This document shows positions 34,334 through 42,949 of a stretch of DNA of 64,000 bases, piece after piece (the first letter of the stretch is position 1; each line of letters opens with the position of its first letter). The DNA is taken from positions 123,803 through 187,802 of the forward strand of contig CBDCOD010000023.1 of assembly GCA_965219665.1 (NCBI GenBank). The letters run 5' to 3'. Under the pieces are notes generated by a model, which made no database searches, was not told the DNA's origin, and was given only the letters and a program-made list of their open reading frames with translations. Both the position numbers and the translations under genes were made by a program. The stretch comes from CBDCOD01 sp965219665 (GTDB lineage: Bacteria > Pseudomonadota > Gammaproteobacteria > CAKMZV01).

Positions 34334-36490
34334 TTACAAATCAAAGCGATCTGCGTTCATTACCTTAACCCACACAGCAATAAAGTCCTGCACAAATTTC
34401 TCTTTATTATCATCCTGTGCATATACCTCAGCATAAGAACGCAATATAGAATTAGATCCAAATATTAAATCAACCCGCGTTGCTGTCCATTTAACCGCAT
34501 CAGTTTTCCGCTCGCAAATGTGATACAAATTATCTTCAACAGGTTTCCAAATATAGGACATATCTAATAAATTTACAAAGAAATCTGTGCTAAGCACCCC
34601 TTCTTTGTCAGTAAAAACGCCATGTTTTGTATTTCCATAATTACTGCCTAATACCCGCATCCCTCCAATCAGAACAGTCATTTCGGCAGCAGTAAGTCCT
34701 AACAGTTGTGTGTGATCCAATAACAATTCTTCTGCATTAACTGCATACTTCTCTTTCATCCAGTTACGATATCCATCTGCAAGCGGCTCTAAGGGAGCGA
34801 AAGACTCAGAGTCGGTCATTGCATCATCTGCATCACCACGACCTGGGCTAAAAGGCACTTTCGCAGTACCTCCTCCTGCTGCTATCGCCTTTTCAATAGC
34901 TACATTGCCCGCTAAGACAATAACATCTGCTACACTAGCGCCATTTTCAACAGCAATGGGCTCTAAAACAGACAAAACTTGCTGTAATCTTTGCGGCTCA
35001 TTGCCTGACCAGTCCTTTTGTGGTAATAAGCGTATGCGCGCACCATTAGCCCCACCGCGTCTATCAGAATGGCGGAAAGTTCGGGCGCTATCCCAAGCGG
35101 TCGCCACCATATCACTAATAGATAAACCACTCTCTATAATTTGCTGCTTTACTTTCTCTATGTTGTAAGCACTATTACCAACAGGCACAAAATCTTGCCA
35201 AATCAAGTTTTCTTGGGGAACATCTGGACCAAAATAGCAAACTTTGGGTCCCATGTCACGATGGGTTAACTTAAACCATGCACGTGCAAATGTTTCTGAA
35301 AAATAGCTAGGATCTTTATAAAAGCGCTCCGAAATTTTGCGATAAATAGGATCCTTGACCATCGCCATATCTGCATCTGTCATAATCGGATTATAACGAA
35401 TAGTGGGATCCTCAACATCTACTGGCATATCCTCTTCTTTAATATTGATAGGCTCCCATTGATTAGCACCTGCTGGGGATTTTTTTAACTCCCAGTCATA
35501 GTTAAAAAGCATATAAAAATAGCCATTATCCCACTGAGTTGGATTAGTAGTCCAAGCGCCTTCTAAGCCAGAACTGACTGTATCACGACCCACACCACGT
35601 TTAGTGTGATTATTCCATCCAAAACCCTGCTCGCTGATATCGGCGCCCTCTGGATCAGCTCCTAATAACGAAGCATCTCCGTTTCCATGGCACTTGCCAA
35701 TTGTATGGCCACCTGCAGTCAGAGCAACCGTTTCTTCATCATTCATTGCCATACGTGCAAAAGTCTCTCTCACTTGCTCCGCTGTTTTCAAGGGGTCAGA
35801 ATTACCATTAACTCCTTCTGGATTCACATATATCAAGCCCATCTGGACTGCTGCCAATGGGTTTTCTAAAGTGTTCGGCTGCTCGACATTCTCATAACGT
35901 CCATCGCTTGCTGCAAGCCATTCTTTCTCATCACCCCAATAAATATCCTTTTCCGGATGCCAAATATCTTCACGACCAAAGGCAAATCCATAGGTTTTCA
36001 GCCCCATGTTCTCATAAGCAATTGTTCCAGCAAGCACCAGCAAATCAGCCCAACTAACCGCATTGCCATACTTTTTCTTGATAGGCCATAATAGGCGGCG
36101 TGCTTTGTCTAAATTAACATTATCTGGCCACGAATTAAGCGGTGCAAAGCGTTGGCTACCTGTGGAAGCACCACCGCGACCATCCGCAACGCGATACGTT
36201 CCAGCAGCATGCCAAGACATACGAATCATCAAGCCACCGTAATGCCCCCAATCAGCTGGCCACCACTCCTGACTATTAGTCATGGTATTATGTAAATCCT
36301 TTTTTAGCGCATCAACATCAAGCTTTTTAAGTGCTTCTTTATAGTTAAAATCTTTATCAGTTGGATCAGTTTTTGTATCGTGCTGGTGCAGGATATCTAA
36401 GTTCAATGCCTGAGGCCACCAGTCCATATTAGAGTTTTTTGCTTTAGTAAGAGCACCGTGCATTACAGGGCATTTTCCAGTGTTATTCAT
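34334..36490 (-). CDS. katG: Catalase-peroxidase
   Basis: This 718-residue bifunctional haem enzyme removes hydrogen peroxide. The distal site is MIRMSWHAAGTYR (Arg, Trp, His), the Tyr of the Met-Tyr-Trp adduct is in LIYVNPEGVNG, and the proximal haem ligand is in LTAGGHTIGKCHG. The C-terminal half repeats the peroxidase fold without haem ligands, as is normal for KatG. No signal peptide is present, so it is cytoplasmic. The start at 36,490 has an AAGGAG ribosome-binding site about seven bases upstream. The upstream 130 bases probably hold its promoter; I could not identify an OxyR site with confidence. Confidence 0.97.
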   Translation of the reverse strand: MNNTGKCPVMHGALTKAKNSNMDWWPQALNLDILHQHDTKTDPTDKDFNYKEALKKLDVDALKKDLHNTMTNSQEWWPADWGHYGGLMIRMSWHAAGTYRVADGRGGASTGSQRFAPLNSWPDNVNLDKARRLLWPIKKKYGNAVSWADLLVLAGTIAYENMGLKTYGFAFGREDIWHPEKDIYWGDEKEWLAASDGRYENVEQPNTLENPLAAVQMGLIYVNPEGVNGNSDPLKTAEQVRETFARMAMNDEETVALTAGGHTIGKCHGNGDASLLGADPEGADISEQGFGWNNHTKRGVGRDTVSSGLEGAWTTNPTQWDNGYFYMLFNYDWELKKSPAGANQWEPINIKEEDMPVDVEDPTIRYNPIMTDADMAMVKDPIYRKISERFYKDPSYFSETFARAWFKLTHRDMGPKVCYFGPDVPQENLIWQDFVPVGNSAYNIEKVKQQIIESGLSISDMVATAWDSARTFRHSDRRGGANGARIRLLPQKDWSGNEPQRLQQVLSVLEPIAVENGASVADVIVLAGNVAIEKAIAAGGGTAKVPFSPGRGDADDAMTDSESFAPLEPLADGYRNWMKEKYAVNAEELLLDHTQLLGLTAAEMTVLIGGMRVLGSNYGNTKHGVFTDKEGVLSTDFFVNLLDMSYIWKPVEDNLYHICERKTDAVKWTATRVDLIFGSNSILRSYAEVYAQDDNKEKFVQDFIAVWVKVMNADRFDL

Positions 36491-36619
36491 TGTATAGTTC
36501 TCCTTGATTTAGTCATTAGGTGTTCTTTTTATTGTGCAGCAACAATGCCAGCCACATTATAGCAAAACACTTGTTTGCTGAGCAGACTACGCACATAATA
36601 AGATGTAATTTAATACAAA

Positions 36620-37894
36620 CTACATATCAGATGGACGACGTTTCCATTGGTTACGTATGATTAGACGTGCACCTCTTCTATAGAAAAAATACGACATGCC
36701 CCACTGAATCATAGTAAAGAAACGATTTTTATAACGAATCAAATAAGCAATATGTACCCCTAACCACGCTAACCACGCTATAAAACCAGATAATTGGATA
36801 GGACCGCTTTGCATAATTGCCTTAGAGCGACCAATAGTTGCCATGCTGCCTTTATCAAAAAAAGCAAATGCTGAACGTTTAACCCCTTTCATGTCAGCAA
36901 TAATGGCTTTAGCGACATAAATCCCCTGCTGCATTGCTACGGGGGCAACCCCAGGTAAAGGGGCACCTTTATGCATCGCACAAGCAATATCCCCTGCCAC
37001 AAAGACATTGTTATGCCCCTCAATATTGAGAGTTTCATTAACCACAACACGCCCCAATGCGTCCAAAGGAAAATTGGAATACTCTCCTAAACGCGAAGGT
37101 TTTACGCCTGCTGCCCATAACACAGTGCCTGCAGCTATAAATTCATCACCCACCTGCACGCCCTCACTATTAATATCTGTTGCTCTACTGTTATGAATGA
37201 TTTGAACATTAAGCTTTGTTAGTGCACGCTCTGCAGCTTTGGACAGTTTCTCGGAAAATGTATTGAGTACCCTGTCTTTTGAGTCAATCAAAATTACCCG
37301 CGCATCACTAGAATCAATATTACGAAAATCACTTTTGAGCGTAAATAGCGCCATTTCACCTATAGCACCTGCTAATTCCACACCAGTTGGACCAGCACCA
37401 ACAATCACAAAAGTCATAAGACGCGCTCGTTCCTTAGAATCTTCCGCTTTCTCTGCCCGCTCTAAAGCTGTTAGCACTCGATTTCGTATTTGCATGGCTT
37501 GTGCCAAGGTTTTCAATCCTGGTGCATGCTCTTCCCAAGTATCAGAACCAAAATAATGATGTACAGAGCCTGTTGCCAATAACACATAATCATATTCAAA
37601 ATCTCTGAAATCTGTATGAATAAGCCGTGCTTGTGCATCAATACGAGTCACTTCTGCTTGATAGACAGACACATTTTTCTTATTGGCAAAAACCGCACGA
37701 ATGGGCTCTGCAATATCTGCGCCATTTAGACCTGCCATTGCCACCTGATAAAGCAATGGTTGAAATAAATGATAGTTGCGCCTATCAATAATGACTATAT
37801 CCAAATCCTGCTGCTTAGACAGAATTTTAGCCGCCTCAAGACCAGCAAAACCTGCTCCAATAATAACAATCTTTTTATTTGCTTTTTTTTCCAT
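36620..37894 (-). CDS. ndh: Type II NADH dehydrogenase (NDH-2-like FAD oxidoreductase)
   Basis: This is a single-subunit NADH:quinone oxidoreductase of the NDH-2 type. Residues near the start form an FAD-binding GAGFAGLEAAKIL motif, and FVIVGAGPTGVELAGAIGEM is the NADH-binding fold. AAGTVLWAAGVKPS and VFVAGDIACAMH are typical of the family. A C-terminal hydrophobic segment (FIAWLAWLGVHIAYLIRYKN) probably anchors it to the membrane. I chose the ATG at 37,894 with an AGAGAG stretch just ahead; the frame opens earlier with a GTG that overlaps the aminotransferase stop. It is the last gene of the TRAP-transporter run. Some members reduce ferredoxin or sulphide-related acceptors, but nothing here suggests that. 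Confidence 0.83.
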   Translation of the reverse strand: MEKKANKKIVIIGAGFAGLEAAKILSKQQDLDIVIIDRRNYHLFQPLLYQVAMAGLNGADIAEPIRAVFANKKNVSVYQAEVTRIDAQARLIHTDFRDFEYDYVLLATGSVHHYFGSDTWEEHAPGLKTLAQAMQIRNRVLTALERAEKAEDSKERARLMTFVIVGAGPTGVELAGAIGEMALFTLKSDFRNIDSSDARVILIDSKDRVLNTFSEKLSKAAERALTKLNVQIIHNSRATDINSEGVQVGDEFIAAGTVLWAAGVKPSRLGEYSNFPLDALGRVVVNETLNIEGHNNVFVAGDIACAMHKGAPLPGVAPVAMQQGIYVAKAIIADMKGVKRSAFAFFDKGSMATIGRSKAIMQSGPIQLSGFIAWLAWLGVHIAYLIRYKNRFFTMIQWGMSYFFYRRGARLIIRNQWKRRPSDM

Positions 37895-37901
37895 ATGCTC
37901 T

Positions 37902-39146
37902 CTAAGCACGCATGCTATTCAGCCAGGTAGTTATTGCATCACATCCTGCGGTAATTGGAGCAAATACATCCTCTAATGTTTGCTGAGAACGCTGTCTATC
38001 CAATGCTAAAGCACCATCAAAATTTGTAACTGCCATTCGGGTTGCCAAACAGTCTACCACTCCAAAATCACAAGCAGGTAATGTAGCAACTTTTGCTTGT
38101 TTCAACAAAGTATGGCTCAATTGCTTTGCATTCACAATGCCATTGCTAGCCAAGCTTTCTGCAAACGGGCTGTATTCTGGGAATAAATAAAAGCCTCCTT
38201 TTGAAGGATGGCACAATAGACCACCTGTAGTTAGGTGTTTATGCGCTAATGCTAATGCCTCCTGTAAAATACTAGTGCAGTCAGCAATATATTGATTGAC
38301 CTCTTCCAAATCATCACGCCATACTGATAAGGCAGCATATTGAATAGGCGCAGAGGCGCAAGTATACGTTTCGCTAATCAGTATCTTAAGTTTATCAAAA
38401 ACTGCACGCATAGATTGTGGTGCTGCAGCAAAACCTAAGCGATAGCCTCCAGCCCCCCATGCCTTACTGAGTCCGCCTGTAACAATAACCTGATCTGGAA
38501 TAATCGTAGCAAGCGAGGTATATTCACGGGCTAACGGCGCGTAAATTTCATCACTAATGACTAATAGTTCGTGTTTTTGGCAAACTTCTGCCAGCCTTTG
38601 TAACTCAAGCGTCAGCTGCCCACTGGGATTGTTGGGCGCATTGAGTAGTAATATCTTCTGTTCTGCCGCAGGAAGTTCCGATAGATGCGCATCTAATTTC
38701 TCTGGATCAATGCTCCAGCCCTCATCAAAGGTGCACTGTGGCTTGCTGACTTTTTTACCCAAAATAACAGCCTGTGGTTCGTAACTCACCCAAGCAGGTG
38801 CCGGTAAAATCAAATGACCTTCTAATAGTTGCAATAATAAATACAACAGCATTTTAGAACCTGGTCCTACCGCAACACAATCAGCATCAAATTGCATCCC
38901 ATAATATTGATTATGGTAGGTACAAATTGCCTCACGCAACTCAGGCAAACCTAATGAAGGCAAGTATATTTTCTGATGAGCATTTTTAATGAGCGCTTGG
39001 CGCAGCGCCTCTGGAACAGGAAATGGGGATTGCCCAAAGCCAAAGGCATGCACTTGTTCTCCATTACGCAGTAATTGCTGGCTATGCTGATTGATTGCAA
39101 TAGTTGCCGACTCAACCAAATTTTCTATTTTGGAACTAAATTGCAC
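37902..39146 (-). CDS. Class I/II pyridoxal-phosphate aminotransferase
   Basis: This 414-residue aminotransferase has the fold-type I signatures: NAPNNPSGQLTLEL near residue 170, VISDEIYAPLA and the PLP-lysine motif VTGGLSKAWGAGGYRLGFA near residue 250. I chose the GTG at 39,146 because AAGGAG lies five bases upstream of it; the longer frame would add a hydrophobic, unrelated stretch (YLYLHYSYCGALC). This start overlaps the end of the TRAP permease gene by 11 bases, so the two are translationally coupled. Substrate unknown; an amino acid or oxo acid brought in by the transporter is a reasonable inference. Confidence 0.86.
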   Translation of the reverse strand: MQFSSKIENLVESATIAINQHSQQLLRNGEQVHAFGFGQSPFPVPEALRQALIKNAHQKIYLPSLGLPELREAICTYHNQYYGMQFDADCVAVGPGSKMLLYLLLQLLEGHLILPAPAWVSYEPQAVILGKKVSKPQCTFDEGWSIDPEKLDAHLSELPAAEQKILLLNAPNNPSGQLTLELQRLAEVCQKHELLVISDEIYAPLAREYTSLATIIPDQVIVTGGLSKAWGAGGYRLGFAAAPQSMRAVFDKLKILISETYTCASAPIQYAALSVWRDDLEEVNQYIADCTSILQEALALAHKHLTTGGLLCHPSKGGFYLFPEYSPFAESLASNGIVNAKQLSHTLLKQAKVATLPACDFGVVDCLATRMAVTNFDGALALDRQRSQQTLEDVFAPITAGCDAITTWLNSMRA

Positions 39147-41667
39147 CACTTCTCCTTCGATGAAAATACACAAAGCACCACAATACGAATAATGTAGGTA
39201 TAAATAGCCATTGATCATCTATTCTATTTACATTCGGTATTTCTATTTTAAGGACAGTAAAATCAAAGTCTAACCCTTCTTTTTGCGCCTGTGAACCAAA
39301 AACCACATTATCAATAATAGTCCGATCAGCCTCTGTTGCTAAGCTAAATCCTAAATCCGATAGAACCTGCTCACCATTTAAGCCTTCCTTGACTGGAAGT
39401 TGAACCGTTTTCTGCACCCAATTTCCATCTAGATTCTCTCCTTGAATTTGTAATCGAATTTGCCGTTTTATCGTACCATCATCTATAAGGGAAACCAGCC
39501 TATGTGGGCTTTTTTCCTGATATTTATCGTACAATTGATCCATCCAAAAATCTGGCCTGAAAAAACTAAACGCCAATAGTATAAGCACTATTCTTTCAAA
39601 TTTACTCAACGTAGTAAACATGTATCCTTGGGTTGCAGACGCAAAACACATCATAGCAAGAATCGCACCTGATATAGTAAAAAACAAACTCAATGGGCTA
39701 TTAACACCGATTAATAGTAATTCGGTATTAAAGATAAACATAAAGGGCAAAATAGCAGTGCGAATATCATACGCAAAACTCTGCAATCCAGTCTTAATAG
39801 GTTCACTTTGGGCAATTGCTGACCCTGCGTAGGCAGCAAGTCCCACTGGTGGCGTATCATCAGCAAGGATGCCAAAGTAAAACACAAACATGTGCACTGC
39901 CACTAACGGCACAATCAGTCCTTGCTGCGCACCAATCGTTACAATGACTGGAGCCATCAAAGTTGAAACCACAATGTAGTTAGCAGTAGTCGGTAATCCC
40001 ATCCCCAGAATCAGACAAATAGCAGCTGTTAATAGCAACATAATAATAAGATTGTTTCCTGATAGCCACTCAACAAGCGCTATCATATGCTGCCCTAGCC
40101 CAGTAAGCGTAACTGTACCGACTATAGTACCTGCAACCGCAGTTGCTGCAGCAATACCTATCATGTTGCGGGAACCGTTATACATACCGCGATAACAATC
40201 CATTAACCCCTCTTTTAACATGCTGACATGAGATACCGGAGTATGTATGAAAAATTTAAGTAGCGCTTTTTGCGTCAAAGTGATAAACATTAAGAACATA
40301 AGCGCATAAAACACCGAAGTTCCCGGAGAAAAACGTTCAATCACCATACACCACAGCAGCACCACAACTGGTAAAAAATAGTATAACCCTGACTTAACAA
40401 CTGCCCCGGGTGGAGGCAGAAGAATATTGGGATCATGCAAGTCAATATCTGCTTCTTTATGGTACTGACTGCCATAGCGCAGCAAAGCGACATAGGCAGT
40501 CAATAACATACCACCTGCTAACCAAACAGTATGTCCCCCTACCGCTTCTTTTGTCCAACTAAAGGCATAATACAAAAACAAAGACAGCGCACTGATTCCT
40601 ACAATAACTAATGCAGTATTTGCCAACGAAGTCAGCATTTTTGTTGTCCTCGCTCTAGGAATCCCTTTCAGATTGTTTTTACAAGCTTCCAGATGCACGA
40701 TATAAATTAAAGCAATATATGAAACCAATGCTGGAAGAATAGCGTGTTTAATCACATCTGTGTATGGAATACCAACGTACTCTACCATCAAAAAAGCCGC
40801 CGCTCCCATAATCGGAGGCGTGAGCTGACCATTCGTTGATGCAGCAACCTCCACCGCGGCTGCTTTGTGTGCTGGAAACCCTACTTTTTTCATAAGTGGT
40901 ATAGTGAAGTTACCAGTAGTAACAACATTAGCAATAGATGATCCAGAAATAATGCCACTTAAGCCAGAAGCGACCACTGCTGCTTTTGCAGGCCCACCAC
41001 GCATATGACCCAAAAACACGAACGCCATGCGAATAAAGTACTGCCCTGCACCTGCTTGCTCTAAAATTGCACCAAATAAAACAAACAAAAACACAAAGCC
41101 AGTAGAAACACCCAAAGCCACCCCAAACACACCCTCTGTGCTAAGCCACTGATGCGACATTAGCTTAGACCAACTAACCCCCTTATGCTCAATAACATCA
41201 GGCATCCATGGTCCAGCTAAGGAATAGCCAATAAACACAATAGAAACGACAACCAATGTCAAACCAATCGCACGACGCGTTGCTTCCAGTAATAAGACAA
41301 GCCCAATAGAGGCAAAAATCAAGTCAGTCGTAATCGGACTTCCTGGACGGCCGGATAATTCTTCATGGAAGACAAACAAGTAAATAGCGCTAGCAGCACC
41401 CAAGACAGCTAAGCCAAAATCAATGCTGGAAATATGATTAGCTTTGCCGCTAAAAGGGAAGTAAAAAAAGATTAATGCTAATGAGAAAGCCAAATGGATA
41501 GCACGTGCTTCCGTGTCATTGAATATGCCGAAACCAAACCAAAAAGGCAAGGATGAGGCATACCAAATTTGGAAAAATGCCCATGATATAAGCACTGTGG
41601 AAACAAGCACATGCTCATGCCCAGATAGTGAACGTTTACCTAATTCAATGTTTTCTAATACAGACAT
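39136..41667 (-). CDS. TRAP transporter fused small/large permease with C-terminal DUF3394
   Basis: This is an integral membrane protein of 843 residues with about 16-18 hydrophobic segments. It fuses the DctQ-like (small) and DctM-like (large) parts of a TAXI-type TRAP carrier, for example SGSSIANVVTTGNFTIPLMKKVG and GLPTTANYIVVSTLMAPVIV. The last ~180 residues (DKYQEKSPHRLVSLIDDGTIK onward) match the DUF3394 domain found at the end of such fused permeases. Such systems use a sodium or proton gradient to take up small organic anions. The ATG at 41,667 is preceded by GGAGG nine bases away, so I prefer it over the GTG two codons upstream. The matching binding protein gene lies just upstream. 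Confidence 0.92.
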   Translation of the reverse strand: MSVLENIELGKRSLSGHEHVLVSTVLISWAFFQIWYASSLPFWFGFGIFNDTEARAIHLAFSLALIFFYFPFSGKANHISSIDFGLAVLGAASAIYLFVFHEELSGRPGSPITTDLIFASIGLVLLLEATRRAIGLTLVVVSIVFIGYSLAGPWMPDVIEHKGVSWSKLMSHQWLSTEGVFGVALGVSTGFVFLFVLFGAILEQAGAGQYFIRMAFVFLGHMRGGPAKAAVVASGLSGIISGSSIANVVTTGNFTIPLMKKVGFPAHKAAAVEVAASTNGQLTPPIMGAAAFLMVEYVGIPYTDVIKHAILPALVSYIALIYIVHLEACKNNLKGIPRARTTKMLTSLANTALVIVGISALSLFLYYAFSWTKEAVGGHTVWLAGGMLLTAYVALLRYGSQYHKEADIDLHDPNILLPPPGAVVKSGLYYFLPVVVLLWCMVIERFSPGTSVFYALMFLMFITLTQKALLKFFIHTPVSHVSMLKEGLMDCYRGMYNGSRNMIGIAAATAVAGTIVGTVTLTGLGQHMIALVEWLSGNNLIIMLLLTAAICLILGMGLPTTANYIVVSTLMAPVIVTIGAQQGLIVPLVAVHMFVFYFGILADDTPPVGLAAYAGSAIAQSEPIKTGLQSFAYDIRTAILPFMFIFNTELLLIGVNSPLSLFFTISGAILAMMCFASATQGYMFTTLSKFERIVLILLAFSFFRPDFWMDQLYDKYQEKSPHRLVSLIDDGTIKRQIRLQIQGENLDGNWVQKTVQLPVKEGLNGEQVLSDLGFSLATEADRTIIDNVVFGSQAQKEGLDFDFTVLKIEIPNVNRIDDQWLFIPTLFVLWCFVYFHRRRSGAI

Positions 41668-41750
41668 ACCCACAACCCTCCATAAAAGAAGGCCAACTCA
41701 TCATAGTAAGTTGACCTTCCCAAGTTATATTAAAACTAACAAGGTAAAAC

Positions 41751-42719
41751 TTATTTAATAAGTCCAATCTCCTTATAGTATCTTGCAGCCCCCGTATGCA
41801 GAGGTGCTGACAAACCATCTTGAGCCATTTGTGCCTTATTCAAATGTGCAAAAGCAGGGTGTAGTTTTTTGAAATCTTCAAAATTTTCAAAAACAGCCTT
41901 CACTAAGGTGTAAATCACTTTAGAAGAAACATTGCTGGATGTAACTAACGTAGCACCGACACCAAATGTCTTAGTGTCTTGTGCATTACCAGCATACATA
42001 CCACCTGGAATCACTGCTGTACGATAAAAATCATTATTGCTGACAAGTTTGCTCACTGCTGAATTAGAAACAGTTACCAGACGTGAGTCACAAGAGGTGG
42101 TTGCTTCCTTAATGGATGCACTTGGATGCCCAACCGTGTAGACCATTGCGTCTATTTTGTTATCGCACAATGCTTTAGATTGCTCAGACGCCTTGAGCTC
42201 AGACGCCAACTTAAAATCGTCCATTGTCCAGCCCATTTCCTTCATAAGCACTTCCATTGTTCCGCGCTGACCAGAGCCTGGGTTACCTACATTAACACGC
42301 TTACCTTTTAGGTCCTCAATGCTTTCAATACCTGAATCCTTACGAGCAACTACTGTAAAAGGCTCTGGATGAACTGAAAATACTGAACGCAGTTGCTTAA
42401 AAGGACCGCTTTTAGCAAATTTACTGGTACCTTTATACGCATGATACTGCCAGTCAGACTGAGCAACACCCAAGTCCAATTCACCAGCACGAATAGTGTT
42501 AATGTTATAGACTGAACCACCTGTTGACTCTACTGTGCAACGCACATCAACCTTATTAGCTCGAGCATATTTATTCACCAAGCGGCATATAGCCCCACCA
42601 GTTGGATAATACACACCAGTCACACCACCTGTCCCAATGGTAATAAACTCCTTCGCCATAACAGGCATAGTAATGAGCAATGCTGCAAGTAGCATTATAG
42701 ATTTAGCAATTTTTTTCAC
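41751..42719 (-). CDS. TAXI-family TRAP transporter solute-binding protein
   Basis: This 322-residue periplasmic protein starts with a signal peptide (KSIMLLAALLITMPVMA, cut before KEFITIG). The mature N-terminus FITIGTGGVTGVYYPTGGAICRLVNKY is the classical TAXI signature, and LKGKRVNVGNPGSGQRGTMEVLM is the ligand-cleft motif. TAXI proteins often bind glutamate or other dicarboxylates. The start is GTG at 42,719 with AAGGAG eight bases upstream. It is 84 bases upstream of the fused permease, and both belong to one operon with the aminotransferase and the NADH dehydrogenase. Confidence 0.93.
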   Translation of the reverse strand: MKKIAKSIMLLAALLITMPVMAKEFITIGTGGVTGVYYPTGGAICRLVNKYARANKVDVRCTVESTGGSVYNINTIRAGELDLGVAQSDWQYHAYKGTSKFAKSGPFKQLRSVFSVHPEPFTVVARKDSGIESIEDLKGKRVNVGNPGSGQRGTMEVLMKEMGWTMDDFKLASELKASEQSKALCDNKIDAMVYTVGHPSASIKEATTSCDSRLVTVSNSAVSKLVSNNDFYRTAVIPGGMYAGNAQDTKTFGVGATLVTSSNVSSKVIYTLVKAVFENFEDFKKLHPAFAHLNKAQMAQDGLSAPLHTGAARYYKEIGLIK

Positions 42720-42880
42720 TATATAAACTCCTTGTCATTATGAATAGACAATTTAATAAAAACAATTTAAGCAAAGAATTAATTCATATTTTTCATATGC
42801 GTACAAATTCATCGCTTCACATCAACTAGCTAAAATTACTAGTTATAAATACGCTACGCACTGTATCATAAAGTGATATA

Positions 42881-42920
42881 AAAATACAATAATTCTTATG
42901 AAAACACAATAATTCTTATG
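42881..42920. repeat. 20-bp tandem duplication upstream of the TAXI operon
   Basis: Two adjacent 20-base units differ by one base (plus strand, AAAAYACAATAATTCTTATG). They lie about 165-200 bases upstream of the TAXI gene start, between it and the DinG-like gene. They could be paired operator sites or simply slippage in AT-rich spacer. Confidence 0.75.
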
Positions 42921-42949
42921 AATTTACTGCATTGTGCGCTTTTATTCGT

